Positions 15,506 through 23,219 of a stretch of 64,000 nt of DNA are shown piece by piece. A model generated the notes under the pieces. The model was given only the letters and a program-made list of their open reading frames with translations, did not search any database and had not been told where the DNA came from. Made by a program: the position numbers and the translations under genes. This DNA comes from CAZPAV01 sp964584755 (GTDB lineage: Bacteria; Actinomycetota; Acidimicrobiia; Spongiisociales; UBA5794): NCBI GenBank assembly GCA_964584755.1, contig CAZPAV010000006.1, positions 1 to 64,000 on the forward strand, written 5' to 3'. Position 1 is the stretch's first letter. The number at the start of each line of letters is the position of its first letter.

Positions 15506-16480
15506 TCAGGCCCGGATCTCCTGGCGCATGAAGGTCACGTAGGCGGCGCCGAAACAGACGATGGTCAGGGCGACGAGCCCGACGAGCTGCGGCCACACGA
15601 GCAGGAGCGACTGTACGAGCGTCAGGTTCGAGGTCACGGCCCGGTCGAGCTGCGCGAAGGTCACGAGGCCGAAGGTCCGGACGCTCGGGTTGAGGAGGGC
15701 CGCGGTGGCCTCGTCGTACAGCGTCGTGGGGGAGAGGCGGGCCAGCGCATCGGAGAGATGTGCGTTCCGGAGGATCTCGGCAGGCGGCGAGGCGGCCGTG
15801 ACCGGCGCGACGGCGTTGGCGACGACCTGGGCGAGGAGGGCGGCGAAGAGCGCCAGGACGAGCCAGGCCGCGATGGCCACCAGTGCCGACGTGGAGGCTC
15901 GCCGCAGCACCACCGAGCAGAGCGTGGCGAAACCGAGCCAGAACCCGACGTACACGATCGAGGTGGCGAGCCACACGACGAGTCGGGTCGTCTCGGCCGC
16001 CGTGGGAACCACGCCGAGGCGCACGATCCCGATCCCGCCCACGACGAGGACGAGGGTGGTCATGGTGAGGCCGATCGCCCCGATCCCGGCGGCGAACTTC
16101 CCGTTGATGACGTCGTCTCGGTAGATGGGCTGCGACACGAGGGCGGGGAGCGTGCCCTGGGCGCGCTCCCCGTTGATCGCGTCGAACCCGAACCCGATCC
16201 CGACGAGCGGGGCGAGGAACCCGACGAAGACGACGAAGGAGAAGGGGAGGGGCTTCGCCGAGACCGTGAAGAGCTGGAGGAAGAGGGCCGGGGTGCCGGC
16301 GACCTGCTGCGCCGCGGAGGTGAGGCCGCCCGCCGCGGCGTACACGGCCCCCGCGGCGGCGAGCCCGAGGATCGCCATGAGGGCGAAGAATCGCACCGAG
16401 CGGAGGTGGTCGGCGAGCTCCTTGGCGGCGACGATGCGCCACCCTCCGGAGCGAGGGACGTTCCTGCTGGCCACGGTCAT
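15506..16480 (-). CDS. ABC-2 family transporter permease
   Basis: 324 aa with six or more hydrophobic segments and the ABC-2 style N-terminal 'RIVAAKELADHLRSVRFFALMAI', characteristic of NatB/NosY-like permeases, plus the loop 'GFGFDAINGERAQGTLPALVSQP'. It should form the membrane channel of an exporter with the ATPase encoded just upstream (4-nt overlap at 16477-16480). The transported substrate is unknown. It is last of three genes that begin with a NEW3-domain secreted protein and converges on the GDH gene with a 21-nt gap. Confidence 0.88.
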   Translation of the reverse strand: MTVASRNVPRSGGWRIVAAKELADHLRSVRFFALMAILGLAAAGAVYAAAGGLTSAAQQVAGTPALFLQLFTVSAKPLPFSFVVFVGFLAPLVGIGFGFDAINGERAQGTLPALVSQPIYRDDVINGKFAAGIGAIGLTMTTLVLVVGGIGIVRLGVVPTAAETTRLVVWLATSIVYVGFWLGFATLCSVVLRRASTSALVAIAAWLVLALFAALLAQVVANAVAPVTAASPPAEILRNAHLSDALARLSPTTLYDEATAALLNPSVRTFGLVTFAQLDRAVTSNLTLVQSLLLVWPQLVGLVALTIVCFGAAYVTFMRQEIRA

Positions 16481-17406
16481 GCCGATGCCTCCTCCCGGAA
16501 GTAGCTGCGGTAGACCTCGTCGAGGTCGGCGGCGACGGACCGGAAGTCGCGGACGATGACGCCACGCTCCACGAGGTCACGAAGGAGGTCGGGTCCGATG
16601 TCGTCGGCGGCCCGCACCTCCCAGTGGTCCAGGTGTCGCGTCGCCTCCGCGCCGCGCGCCGACGCCGCCTCCGTGACGGCCGATCCCGGATCGTCGACCC
16701 GGAGCTCGTAGACGAATCCCCCGGCCGCGGTGGCGAGCTCCTCACGGGTTCCGGAGGCGATGAGCCGCCCGGCGACGAAGATCCCCACCCGGTCGCAGAC
16801 CGACTGCATCTGGTGGAGGAGGTGGCTCGAGAGGAGCACGGCGGTCCCCGAGTCCGCCATCCTCCGGATGAGCACCTGGATCTCCAGGACGCCCTCGGGA
16901 TCGATGGCGATGGTGGGCTCGTCGAGGACGGCCACCGCGGGTTGCTTGACGCGGACCGCGGCGATGCCCAGGCGCTGCCGCATCCCCCGCGAGTACGTTC
17001 CGACCGGATCGTCCGCCGCGGCGGTGAGCCCCACCTCCTCGAGGACGGCCTCGATCCGGCGTCCCGTCTCGCTCGGCGCCACCCGGTTGAGGCGGGCCGT
17101 GTACGTGAGGTTCTCCCGGCCGGTGAGGCGCTCGTAGAAACCCACGTTGTCGGGGAGGTACCCGACGATGCTCTTCACGCCGATGGGATCACGGGTGGGG
17201 TCGAGACCGGCGACGCGAGCCTGGCCCCCGCTGGGCTCGGAGAGTCCGAGGAGCATGAGGATCGTCGTGGTCTTGCCCGCGCCGTTGGGGCCGAGGAGCC
17301 CGTACACCTCCCCTGCGGCGACCTGGAGGTCGAGGCGGTCGACGACGGTGCGATCCCCGTACCGCTTGGTGAGGGCTCGGGTCTCGATGAGCACGTCCCG
17401 GGGCAC
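16477..17406 (-). CDS. ABC transporter ATP-binding protein (ABC-2 type)
   Basis: 309 aa. Walker A 'GLLGPNGAGKTTTIL' near residue 40, signature 'YSRGMRQRLGIAA', Walker B 'VAVLDEPTIAIDPEG', and the switch His in 'LLSSHLLHQ'. The ~80 residues after the NBD form the C-terminal tail typical of the NatA/DrrA group. It energises the permease encoded next in the operon. The start is the ATG at 17406, only 3 nt after the end of the NEW3 gene, so the three genes are almost certainly one transcript. Confidence 0.92.
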   Translation of the reverse strand: MPRDVLIETRALTKRYGDRTVVDRLDLQVAAGEVYGLLGPNGAGKTTTILMLLGLSEPSGGQARVAGLDPTRDPIGVKSIVGYLPDNVGFYERLTGRENLTYTARLNRVAPSETGRRIEAVLEEVGLTAAADDPVGTYSRGMRQRLGIAAVRVKQPAVAVLDEPTIAIDPEGVLEIQVLIRRMADSGTAVLLSSHLLHQMQSVCDRVGIFVAGRLIASGTREELATAAGGFVYELRVDDPGSAVTEAASARGAEATRHLDHWEVRAADDIGPDLLRDLVERGVIVRDFRSVAADLDEVYRSYFREEASA

Positions 17407-17409
17407 GGG

Positions 17410-18576
17410 TCACCTCCGACCGAAGCGACGGAACACCACGGCGAGCCCGATGACGGCGAGGAGGATGATCCCGATCCCCACCAGGCCCCAGACACGGGAG
17501 GTCGACACCGTCACCCGGATGTCGGTCGAGTCGTTCGTCTCCTGGGTGCGGGCGCGGAGCGTGACGACGTAGTCGCCGGCGATCGCGTCGGGAGCGGGCT
17601 CGATCGTCGCGGTGACGTCGGCGGACTCCCCCGGACCGAGGCGGGCGATGTGATCGGGCGTGAAGGTGACCTTCCAGTTCTGGGGGGAGACGTCGGAGAG
17701 GGCGATGTCGTCGAGCTCGGCCGATCCGAGGTTCGTCACGACGAGGGGAAGATCCGTGGTCCCGCCGGTGGCGACCTCGGCGTTGAGTCGCTGGTCGGGC
17801 GGTGCGATCCCGATGGAGAAGTTCCCCGTGATCTCCGTCGTCAACTCGATGCTCGCCTCCTGGCCCCCGCCGACGGCCCGCACGACGACCGGGTAGCTCC
17901 CGGCCGTGGTGGCGTCGGGCGGGTCGACCTCGGCGGTGATCCGAGTCGAGTCTCCGGGACCGAGGGTGATGGTCGAGGCGCGGCGCTCCCCGGAGGGCCG
18001 GACGTCGACGACCCATCCCGGCGGCGCCTGCGCGTCGAGACCGAACTGGATCTCCGCCGGGGTGTCGTTCGACAGCTTCAGGTCGTAGCTGAACTTCACG
18101 TCGGCGGGCCCGCGCAGCGCCGGGAAGTCGGTCGTCAGGGCGACGCCACCGGAGGCCGCCACGTCCACGTCGACGCCGAGGAGGAGGCTCGCGGTCCCGG
18201 AGGGGGCCTTCGCCGTCACCGTCACGGTCTGTTCGCCGAGGGGAGCGCTCGCCGGCACCTCCACCTCCACCTGGAGACGGAGCGTCTGGTCGGGCGGGAC
18301 CATGACCTCCTTCACGACGTGGCCGCCGCCGCGGATCGTCGTCTTCCACCCCTCGGGGGCGTCGCTCACCGCCACCTGAATCCGCTCACCGGGGGGCGCG
18401 GCGAGGTCGAGGTCGAAGGAGGCGGTGTCTCCCGGCTTCGTCGCGATGGTCACCCACCGCGTGCTGAGGCCCACGGAGGCGGCATCCGGCTGTGGTGCCT
18501 CCTGTGCCAGTCCGGGGGCGGGGGCCGCGGCGAGGAACAGCACCGCGGCCGCGAGCGACGCGAGCCATCGTCTCAT
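17410..18576 (-). CDS. Secreted NEW3-domain protein of an ABC export operon
   Basis: 388 aa. Signal peptide at residues 1-25 (MRRWLASLAAAVLFLAAAPA). Then about three tandem Ig-like NEW3 modules rich in 'PPG' and 'PGDSTRITAEV' turns, with a C-terminal TM segment (about residues 358-382) and a short basic tail, so the protein is anchored with the modules outside. NEW3 proteins next to NatAB-like ABC genes are a recurring actinobacterial arrangement; the role, perhaps binding the exported substrate or wall, is unknown. The ATG at 18576 gives the signal peptide; a GTG two codons upstream is also possible. Confidence 0.85.
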   Translation of the reverse strand: MRRWLASLAAAVLFLAAAPAPGLAQEAPQPDAASVGLSTRWVTIATKPGDTASFDLDLAAPPGERIQVAVSDAPEGWKTTIRGGGHVVKEVMVPPDQTLRLQVEVEVPASAPLGEQTVTVTAKAPSGTASLLLGVDVDVAASGGVALTTDFPALRGPADVKFSYDLKLSNDTPAEIQFGLDAQAPPGWVVDVRPSGERRASTITLGPGDSTRITAEVDPPDATTAGSYPVVVRAVGGGQEASIELTTEITGNFSIGIAPPDQRLNAEVATGGTTDLPLVVTNLGSAELDDIALSDVSPQNWKVTFTPDHIARLGPGESADVTATIEPAPDAIAGDYVVTLRARTQETNDSTDIRVTVSTSRVWGLVGIGIILLAVIGLAVVFRRFGRR

Positions 18577-18726
18577 GGTCACCTTCCCACTCTTCTCGGG
18601 CCCGGTCGGAGCCGTGGCCGACCGTGTCGGTCCGGTGCCCCGAGGGGCGCGGTTACGTTCGGTCGTGCGCACGCCACGCTACGGCGGCGGGGGTTAAGGG
18701 GGCGTAAACGCCGGAACCGAGAAACG

Positions 18727-18740
18727 AACGAACGTTCGTT
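18727..18740 (+). promoter_or_regulatory. Palindromic operator of the paa operon
   Basis: AACGAACGTTCGTT is a perfect 14-bp palindrome. The overlapping stretch 18725-18738 fits CNAACGNNCGTTNG, which I recall as the site of the TetR-family phenylacetate repressor PaaR of Thermus thermophilus. The TetR gene at the end of this operon is the obvious ligand. It lies just upstream of the -10, so binding should block transcription. Confidence 0.7.
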
Positions 18741-18752
18741 TGCAGACCCGGC

Positions 18753-18758
18753 TATGAT
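18753..18758 (+). promoter_or_regulatory. Probable -10 of the paa operon
   Basis: TATGAT lies 30 nt before the paaA ATG, with the AGGAG ribosome site in between and the palindrome occupying the -35 position. Confidence 0.55.
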
Positions 18759-18787
18759 GGCCCCGTGCGGAGACGAGGAGCGTGGCG

Positions 18788-19714
18788 ATGACCCCCGAGG
18801 AGCGCTTCGCGGCCATCATCGCGGCCGACGAGAAGATCGAGCCTCACGACTGGATGCCGGACGGGTATCGACGAACGCTCATCCGGCAGATCGCGCAGCA
18901 CGCCCACTCCGAGGTGATCGGGATGCAGCCGGAGGGCAACTGGATCACCCGGGCGCCCACGTTGCGGCGCAAGGCGATCCTCATGGCGAAGGTCCAGGAC
19001 GAGGCCGGTCACGGCCTGTACCTCTACTCGGCGTGCGAGACGCTGGGGGTGGGTCGGGACGCCCTGGTGCGTCTCCTCCACGAGGGGCGACAGAAGTACT
19101 CCTCGATCTTCAACTACCCGACCCTGACCTGGGCCGACGTGGGGGCGATCGGCTGGCTCGTGGACGGGGCGGCGATCACGAACCAGGTGATGCTCACGCG
19201 GACGTCGTACGGGCCGTACGCCCGGGCGATGGTGCGGATCTGCCGTGAGGAGAGCTTCCACCAGCGTCAGGGGTACGAGATCATGCTCGCGCTGGCGCGA
19301 GGCAGTGCCGCCCAGCGGGCCATGGCCCAGGACGCCCTCGACCGGTGGTGGTGGCCCACCCTGATGATGTTCGGGCCTCACGACGCCGAGTCGGCCCACT
19401 CGAGCCGCTCCATGGGATGGAAGATCAAGCGCGTGTCCAACGACGACCTTCGACAGCAGTTCGTCGACGCCACCGTGCCGCAGGCGGAGTACCTGGGCCT
19501 CACCATCCCCGACCCCGACCTCCGCTGGAACGAGGAGCGGGGACACTACGACTTCGGCGAGATCGACTGGGACGAGTTCCGGCGGGTCCTCGCCGGCGAC
19601 GGACCCATGAACCGGGATCGGCTCGACCACAAGGTGCGGGCCTGGGAGGAGGGCGCCTGGGTACGGGAGGCCGCCGCCGTCCACGCCGAGCGGCGACGGG
19701 CCCGGAGTGCGTGA
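18788..19714 (+). CDS. paaA: Phenylacetyl-CoA epoxidase catalytic subunit PaaA
   Basis: 308 aa ferritin-like di-iron protein. It is the catalytic alpha subunit of the multicomponent monooxygenase that epoxidises phenylacetyl-CoA. Iron-binding Glu/His residues lie in 'KVQDEAGHGLYLY' and 'ICREESFHQRQGYEI', and the conserved 'WWWPTLMMFGPHD' is family-specific. The ATG at 18788 is preferred because AGGAG ends 7 nt before it; a GTG 6 nt earlier sits right on the ribosome site. It is first of six tightly packed genes (paaABCDE, tetR). Confidence 0.95.
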   Translation: MTPEERFAAIIAADEKIEPHDWMPDGYRRTLIRQIAQHAHSEVIGMQPEGNWITRAPTLRRKAILMAKVQDEAGHGLYLYSACETLGVGRDALVRLLHEGRQKYSSIFNYPTLTWADVGAIGWLVDGAAITNQVMLTRTSYGPYARAMVRICREESFHQRQGYEIMLALARGSAAQRAMAQDALDRWWWPTLMMFGPHDAESAHSSRSMGWKIKRVSNDDLRQQFVDATVPQAEYLGLTIPDPDLRWNEERGHYDFGEIDWDEFRRVLAGDGPMNRDRLDHKVRAWEEGAWVREAAAVHAERRRARSA

Positions 19715-19721
19715 GGGGCCC

Positions 19722-20291
19722 ATGACGCGTCCCACGATGCCCGGTCCCGCCGACCCGTCCCCCGCCGGGGAGGTGGTGGCGTCCCCGTCCTGGCCGCGAT
19801 GGGAGGTCTTCGTGCGTCAGCGCGGAGCCCTGGCACACGTGGCCTCCGAGTCGGTGCACGCGCCCGACGCCGAGACCGCCCTCCAGAACGCCCGGGACAC
19901 CTACCTGCGGCGGGTGGAGGGCGTGAGCATCTGGGTGGTGCGGAGCGACGACGTCGTCGTCTGGGAGCCGGAGGCCGGGGACGGCGCCGCCGAGGAGCCC
20001 CGGCCGGGAGTCGGACCCGCCGGGTTGTGGGAGGTGTTCGTCCGCCACCGCCGCGGGCTGAGTCACGTCCACGCGGGATCGGTGCCCGCAGCCGACGCGG
20101 CCGCGGCCCTCGCCCGGGCTCGCGCCGCGTACCTCCCCGAGCACGGCGGTGCCGGGATCTGGCTCGTGCCGGCCGCGGCGGTCGTCGCCGCCGATCCCGA
20201 GGACGCGGAGTCCCTCTTCGCCCCCTTCGCCGACAAGGGGTACCGGCACCCGGCCGCGTACGACATCCCCGAGGAAGTGGGGTACATGTGA
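19722..20291 (+). CDS. paaB: PaaB-like subunit with two PaaB domains fused
   Basis: 189 aa, about twice the usual PaaB length of roughly 95. Two copies of the PaaB fold are seen: 'RWEVFVRQRGALAHVASESV' (residue 26 on) and 'LWEVFVRHRRGLSHVHAGSV' (residue 102 on). Each is followed by the same Ala-rich helix and an 'SIWVV/GIWLV' strand. Only the second has the normal PaaB C-terminus 'DKGYRHPAAYDIP'. PaaB is the small bridging subunit of the epoxidase; normally separate protomers occupy the complex, so the fusion may fix a dimer. ATG at 19722, stop overlapping paaC. Confidence 0.9.
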   Translation: MTRPTMPGPADPSPAGEVVASPSWPRWEVFVRQRGALAHVASESVHAPDAETALQNARDTYLRRVEGVSIWVVRSDDVVVWEPEAGDGAAEEPRPGVGPAGLWEVFVRHRRGLSHVHAGSVPAADAAAALARARAAYLPEHGGAGIWLVPAAAVVAADPEDAESLFAPFADKGYRHPAAYDIPEEVGYM

Positions 20292-21058
20292 CGTCCACGC
20301 TCACGACGCGCGACCCGCTCGCCACGTACCTCGTTCGGTTCGGGGACGACAACCTCGTCCTCGCCCAGCGACTCGCCGAGTACGTCTCGTGGGCTCCGGA
20401 GCTCGAGGAGGACCTCGCCGTCGCGAACATCGCTCTCGACCACCTCGGCCTGGCGACGAGCCTCCTGGCGTACGCGGCCCGCGTCGAGGGCGACGGTCGG
20501 GACGAGGACGATCTCGCCTTCCTGCGCACGGAGCGGGAGTACACGAATCTCCTCCTCGTCGAGCGACCGAACCGGGACTTCGCCCACGTCATGGCCCGCC
20601 AGTTCCTCTTCGACGCCTTCCAGCTTCCCCTCTGGGAGGCGCTGTCGACCTCGACCGACGTCACCCTGGCGGGGATCGCCGCCAAGGCGACGAAGGAGGC
20701 CCGCTATCACCTCCGACACTCCTCGGGATGGGTGGTGCGCCTGGGCGACGGCACCGAGGAGAGCCACCGACGGATGCAGGCCGCCGTCGACGACCTCTGG
20801 CGCTTCGTCACGGAGCCGTTCCGCGGCGACGACCTCGACCGGCTCATGACCGAGCGGGGTGTCGGGGTCGATCCCGCCGGCCTGGAGGGCGCCTGGCGTC
20901 GACGGGTCGACACCGTGCTCGCGGATGCCACGCTCCGGCGACCCGAGGGCGTTCCGCAGCGGGAGGGCGGCCGACGGGGACTCCACACCGAGGAGCTCGG
21001 GCACCTGCTCGGCGAGTTGCAGTGGATGCAGCGCACCTACCCGGGGCTGGCGTGGTGA
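20288..21058 (+). CDS. paaC: Phenylacetyl-CoA epoxidase structural subunit PaaC
   Basis: 256 aa ferritin-like protein, the inactive partner of PaaA in the epoxidase core. Family landmarks: 'LGDDNLVLAQRL'-like 'FGDDNLVLAQRLAEYVSWAP', 'EEDLAVANIALDHLGLA', 'KEARYHLRHSSGWV' and 'LGHLLGELQWMQRTYPG' at the C-terminus. The GTG at 20288 overlaps the paaB stop (GTGA), so translation is coupled. It follows paaB and precedes paaD as in other paa operons. Confidence 0.95.
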   Translation: MTSTLTTRDPLATYLVRFGDDNLVLAQRLAEYVSWAPELEEDLAVANIALDHLGLATSLLAYAARVEGDGRDEDDLAFLRTEREYTNLLLVERPNRDFAHVMARQFLFDAFQLPLWEALSTSTDVTLAGIAAKATKEARYHLRHSSGWVVRLGDGTEESHRRMQAAVDDLWRFVTEPFRGDDLDRLMTERGVGVDPAGLEGAWRRRVDTVLADATLRRPEGVPQREGGRRGLHTEELGHLLGELQWMQRTYPGLAW

Positions 21059-21534
21059 CGGTGCCGCCGACGACGCCGGAAGGGGTGCGAGCCCTCCTCG
21101 ATCGGGTGGTCGACCCCGAGATCCCGGTGCTGACGATCGCCGAGATGGGGATCCTCCGGGACGTCGCCGTCGGCGCGGAGGGCGAGGTCGTCGTGTCGAT
21201 CACTCCCACCTACTCGGGATGTCCCGCGCTGGCGGCGATCGGCGACCGGATCGTGGCGGTCCTGCGCGACGCCGGCATCGACGCGGTGGAGGTCCGGACC
21301 GTGTACGCGCCGGCCTGGAGCAGCGACTGGCTCACCGCCGGCGCCCGCGCCAAGCTCCGCGCCGTCGGGATCGCCCCGCCCCGGCCGGGGAGTGAGCGGG
21401 AGGATCCGGTGCGGTGTCCCCGGTGCCGCGCCGCGCGGACGCGAACCGTGGCCGAGTTCGGGTCCACCGCCTGCAAGGCCCTCATGGTGTGTGAGAGCTG
21501 CGGCGAGCCGTTCGACCGGTTCAAGGAGCTGTGA
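21055..21534 (+). CDS. paaD: PaaD, Fe-S maturation factor of the epoxidase
   Basis: 159 aa. N-terminal MIP18/DUF59 domain ('VVDPEIPVLTIAEMGILRDV', 'ITPTYSGCPALAAI') and a C-terminal zinc-ribbon-like end with two CxxC-type pairs ('RCPRCRAA', 'VCESCGEPFDRFK'). PaaD is needed for assembly of the epoxidase, probably for the Fe-S cluster of PaaE or the di-iron site. The start GTG at 21055 overlaps the paaC stop by 4 nt. Confidence 0.93.
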   Translation: MTVPPTTPEGVRALLDRVVDPEIPVLTIAEMGILRDVAVGAEGEVVVSITPTYSGCPALAAIGDRIVAVLRDAGIDAVEVRTVYAPAWSSDWLTAGARAKLRAVGIAPPRPGSEREDPVRCPRCRAARTRTVAEFGSTACKALMVCESCGEPFDRFKEL

Positions 21535-21535
21535 G

Positions 21536-22597
21536 ATGGGGGCCGTCGTCTTCCATCCCCTCACCGTGGCGAAGGTCGACCGGCTGACCGAGGACGCGGT
21601 CGCGCTCACCTTCGCCGTGCCCGACGCGTTGCGGGGGACGTACCGGCATCGTCCCGGCCAGCACGTGACCGTGCGGGCGATCCTCGACGGCGAGGACGTG
21701 CGCCGGAGCTACTCGATCTGCACCACCCCCGACGACGAGACCTTCCGCATCGGGATCCGCCGGATCGAGGGAGGACGGTTCTCGACCTTCGCCACGGGGG
21801 TGCTACGTGCCGGCGACGTGCTCGAGGTGAGTCCGCCCACGGGGGAGTTCGTGCTCGATCCCGACCCGACGCGGACGGGCCGCTACGGGGCCGTCGCCGC
21901 CGGGAGTGGCGTCACCCCGATCCTCTCCATGATCGCCACGGCGCTGGCGGTGGAGCGGGGCAGCCGGTTCACGCTCCTGCTCGGCAACCGGGAGACCCGA
22001 TCCATCATGTTCCTCGAGGAGCTGCAGGGCCTCAAGGATCGGTATCCGGACCGGTTCCACCTCGTCCACGTCCTGTCTCGTGAGCCGTCGCTCGTGCCCC
22101 TCTTCGCCGGCCGGATCGACGGGCCCAGGCTCGGCGCCCTCCTCGCCTCGGTGGTGGACCCCGCCATCGAGGAGTGGTTCCTCTGCGGACCGCTCGGTCT
22201 GGTGGAGGAGGCCCGCGCCGTCCTACGCGCCCGGGGCCGGCCCGACGCCCGGATCCACGACGAGCTCTTCTTCTCCGGTCCACGACCCGAGCGCCGTCCG
22301 CCGGTCGAGGTGGCCGGCGGCGTCCCCGTCCGTTTCACCCTCGACGGACGGAGCTCCTCGGTGCGTGTCGACCCGGCGGGACCCCCGATCCTCGAGTACG
22401 CGCTCCGGGTTCGTCCCGACACGCCCTTCTCCTGTCGGGGCGGGATGTGCACGACGTGCAAGGCCCGGGTCGTCGTCGGGGAGGTCCGCCTCGACCGGAA
22501 CTTCGCGCTCACCGCCGACGACCTGGCCCGGGGGCTCGTCCTCGCCTGCCAGGCGCACCCGGTCTCCGACGAGCTCGAGATCACCTTCGACGTATGA
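21536..22597 (+). CDS. paaE: PaaE, epoxidase reductase
   Basis: 353 aa. Domains in order: FAD-binding ferredoxin-reductase-type barrel with 'RRSYSICT', NAD(P)-binding half with 'GAVAAGSGVTPILSMI' and 'EEWFLCGPLGLV', then a plant-type [2Fe-2S] ferredoxin with 'CRGGMCTTCKARV' and a distal Cys in 'LACQAHPV'. It delivers electrons from NADPH to the PaaA di-iron centre. ATG at 21536, 1 nt after the paaD stop; its own stop overlaps the tetR start. Confidence 0.95.
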   Translation: MGAVVFHPLTVAKVDRLTEDAVALTFAVPDALRGTYRHRPGQHVTVRAILDGEDVRRSYSICTTPDDETFRIGIRRIEGGRFSTFATGVLRAGDVLEVSPPTGEFVLDPDPTRTGRYGAVAAGSGVTPILSMIATALAVERGSRFTLLLGNRETRSIMFLEELQGLKDRYPDRFHLVHVLSREPSLVPLFAGRIDGPRLGALLASVVDPAIEEWFLCGPLGLVEEARAVLRARGRPDARIHDELFFSGPRPERRPPVEVAGGVPVRFTLDGRSSSVRVDPAGPPILEYALRVRPDTPFSCRGGMCTTCKARVVVGEVRLDRNFALTADDLARGLVLACQAHPVSDELEITFDV

Positions 22598-23163
22598 GCA
22601 CGACCCGCGAGGACGTGGTGCGGGCCGCCGGGCGGCTGTTCGCCAGCCGTGGCTACCACGGGACCTCGATGCGGGACCTGGGCCGCGAGCTCGGGCTGCT
22701 CGGGTCCTCCCTCTACTCGCACGTGGGTGGGAAGCAGGAGCTCCTCGTCGAGGTGGTGGAGCGGGGCGCGCGGCTCTTCCAGGCGGCCGCGGAGGAGGCG
22801 CTGGGCGTCCCGGGGACCGCGGCCGATCGCCTGCGGGCGCTCGTCGCCGGCCACGTGCGGGTGGTGCTCGACCATCGGGACGAGGCCCGGACGTTCCTCA
22901 ACGAGGCCGCCGCACTCGACGCCCCCACCCGGTCACGGATCGTCGCCGCCCGGGACCGATACGAGGAGGCGTTCCGGGGCGTTCTCGCCGCCGGCGTGGT
23001 GGACGGCTCCCTCCGTCCCGATCTCGATCCGAAGGTGGACGCCATCTTCGTCCTCTCCATCCTCAACGCGGTCGAGCGTTGGTTCCGGGAGGACGGGGAG
23101 ATCGACCGCGCCGAGCTCGTGGCGCGTATCGACCGGTTCGTCCGCGACGGGATCGGTCCCTGA
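22594..23163 (+). CDS. TetR-family regulator of the paa operon
   Basis: 189 aa. N-terminal helix-turn-helix: 'AAGRLFASRGYHGTSMRDLG' followed by 'GSSLYSHVGGKQELLVEVVE', standard for TetR. The C-terminal ligand domain resembles PaaR/FadR-like acyl-CoA sensors, so phenylacetyl-CoA is a reasonable inducer. The ATG at 22594 overlaps the paaE stop (ATGA), making the repressor the last gene of the operon it probably controls through the palindrome at 18727-18740. Confidence 0.88.
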   Translation: MSTTREDVVRAAGRLFASRGYHGTSMRDLGRELGLLGSSLYSHVGGKQELLVEVVERGARLFQAAAEEALGVPGTAADRLRALVAGHVRVVLDHRDEARTFLNEAAALDAPTRSRIVAARDRYEEAFRGVLAAGVVDGSLRPDLDPKVDAIFVLSILNAVERWFREDGEIDRAELVARIDRFVRDGIGP

Positions 23164-23219
23164 TCACGCCCGTGCCGGGGCCTGACCGGCGCCTCCTCCG
23201 CGGCGACCGCGGTGGACCG

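Noticed and set aside
16624..19248. Long plus-strand frame across the ABC genes and paaA
   Set aside because: It runs antisense through three well-supported genes, has no domain, and is compositionally an antisense artefact.
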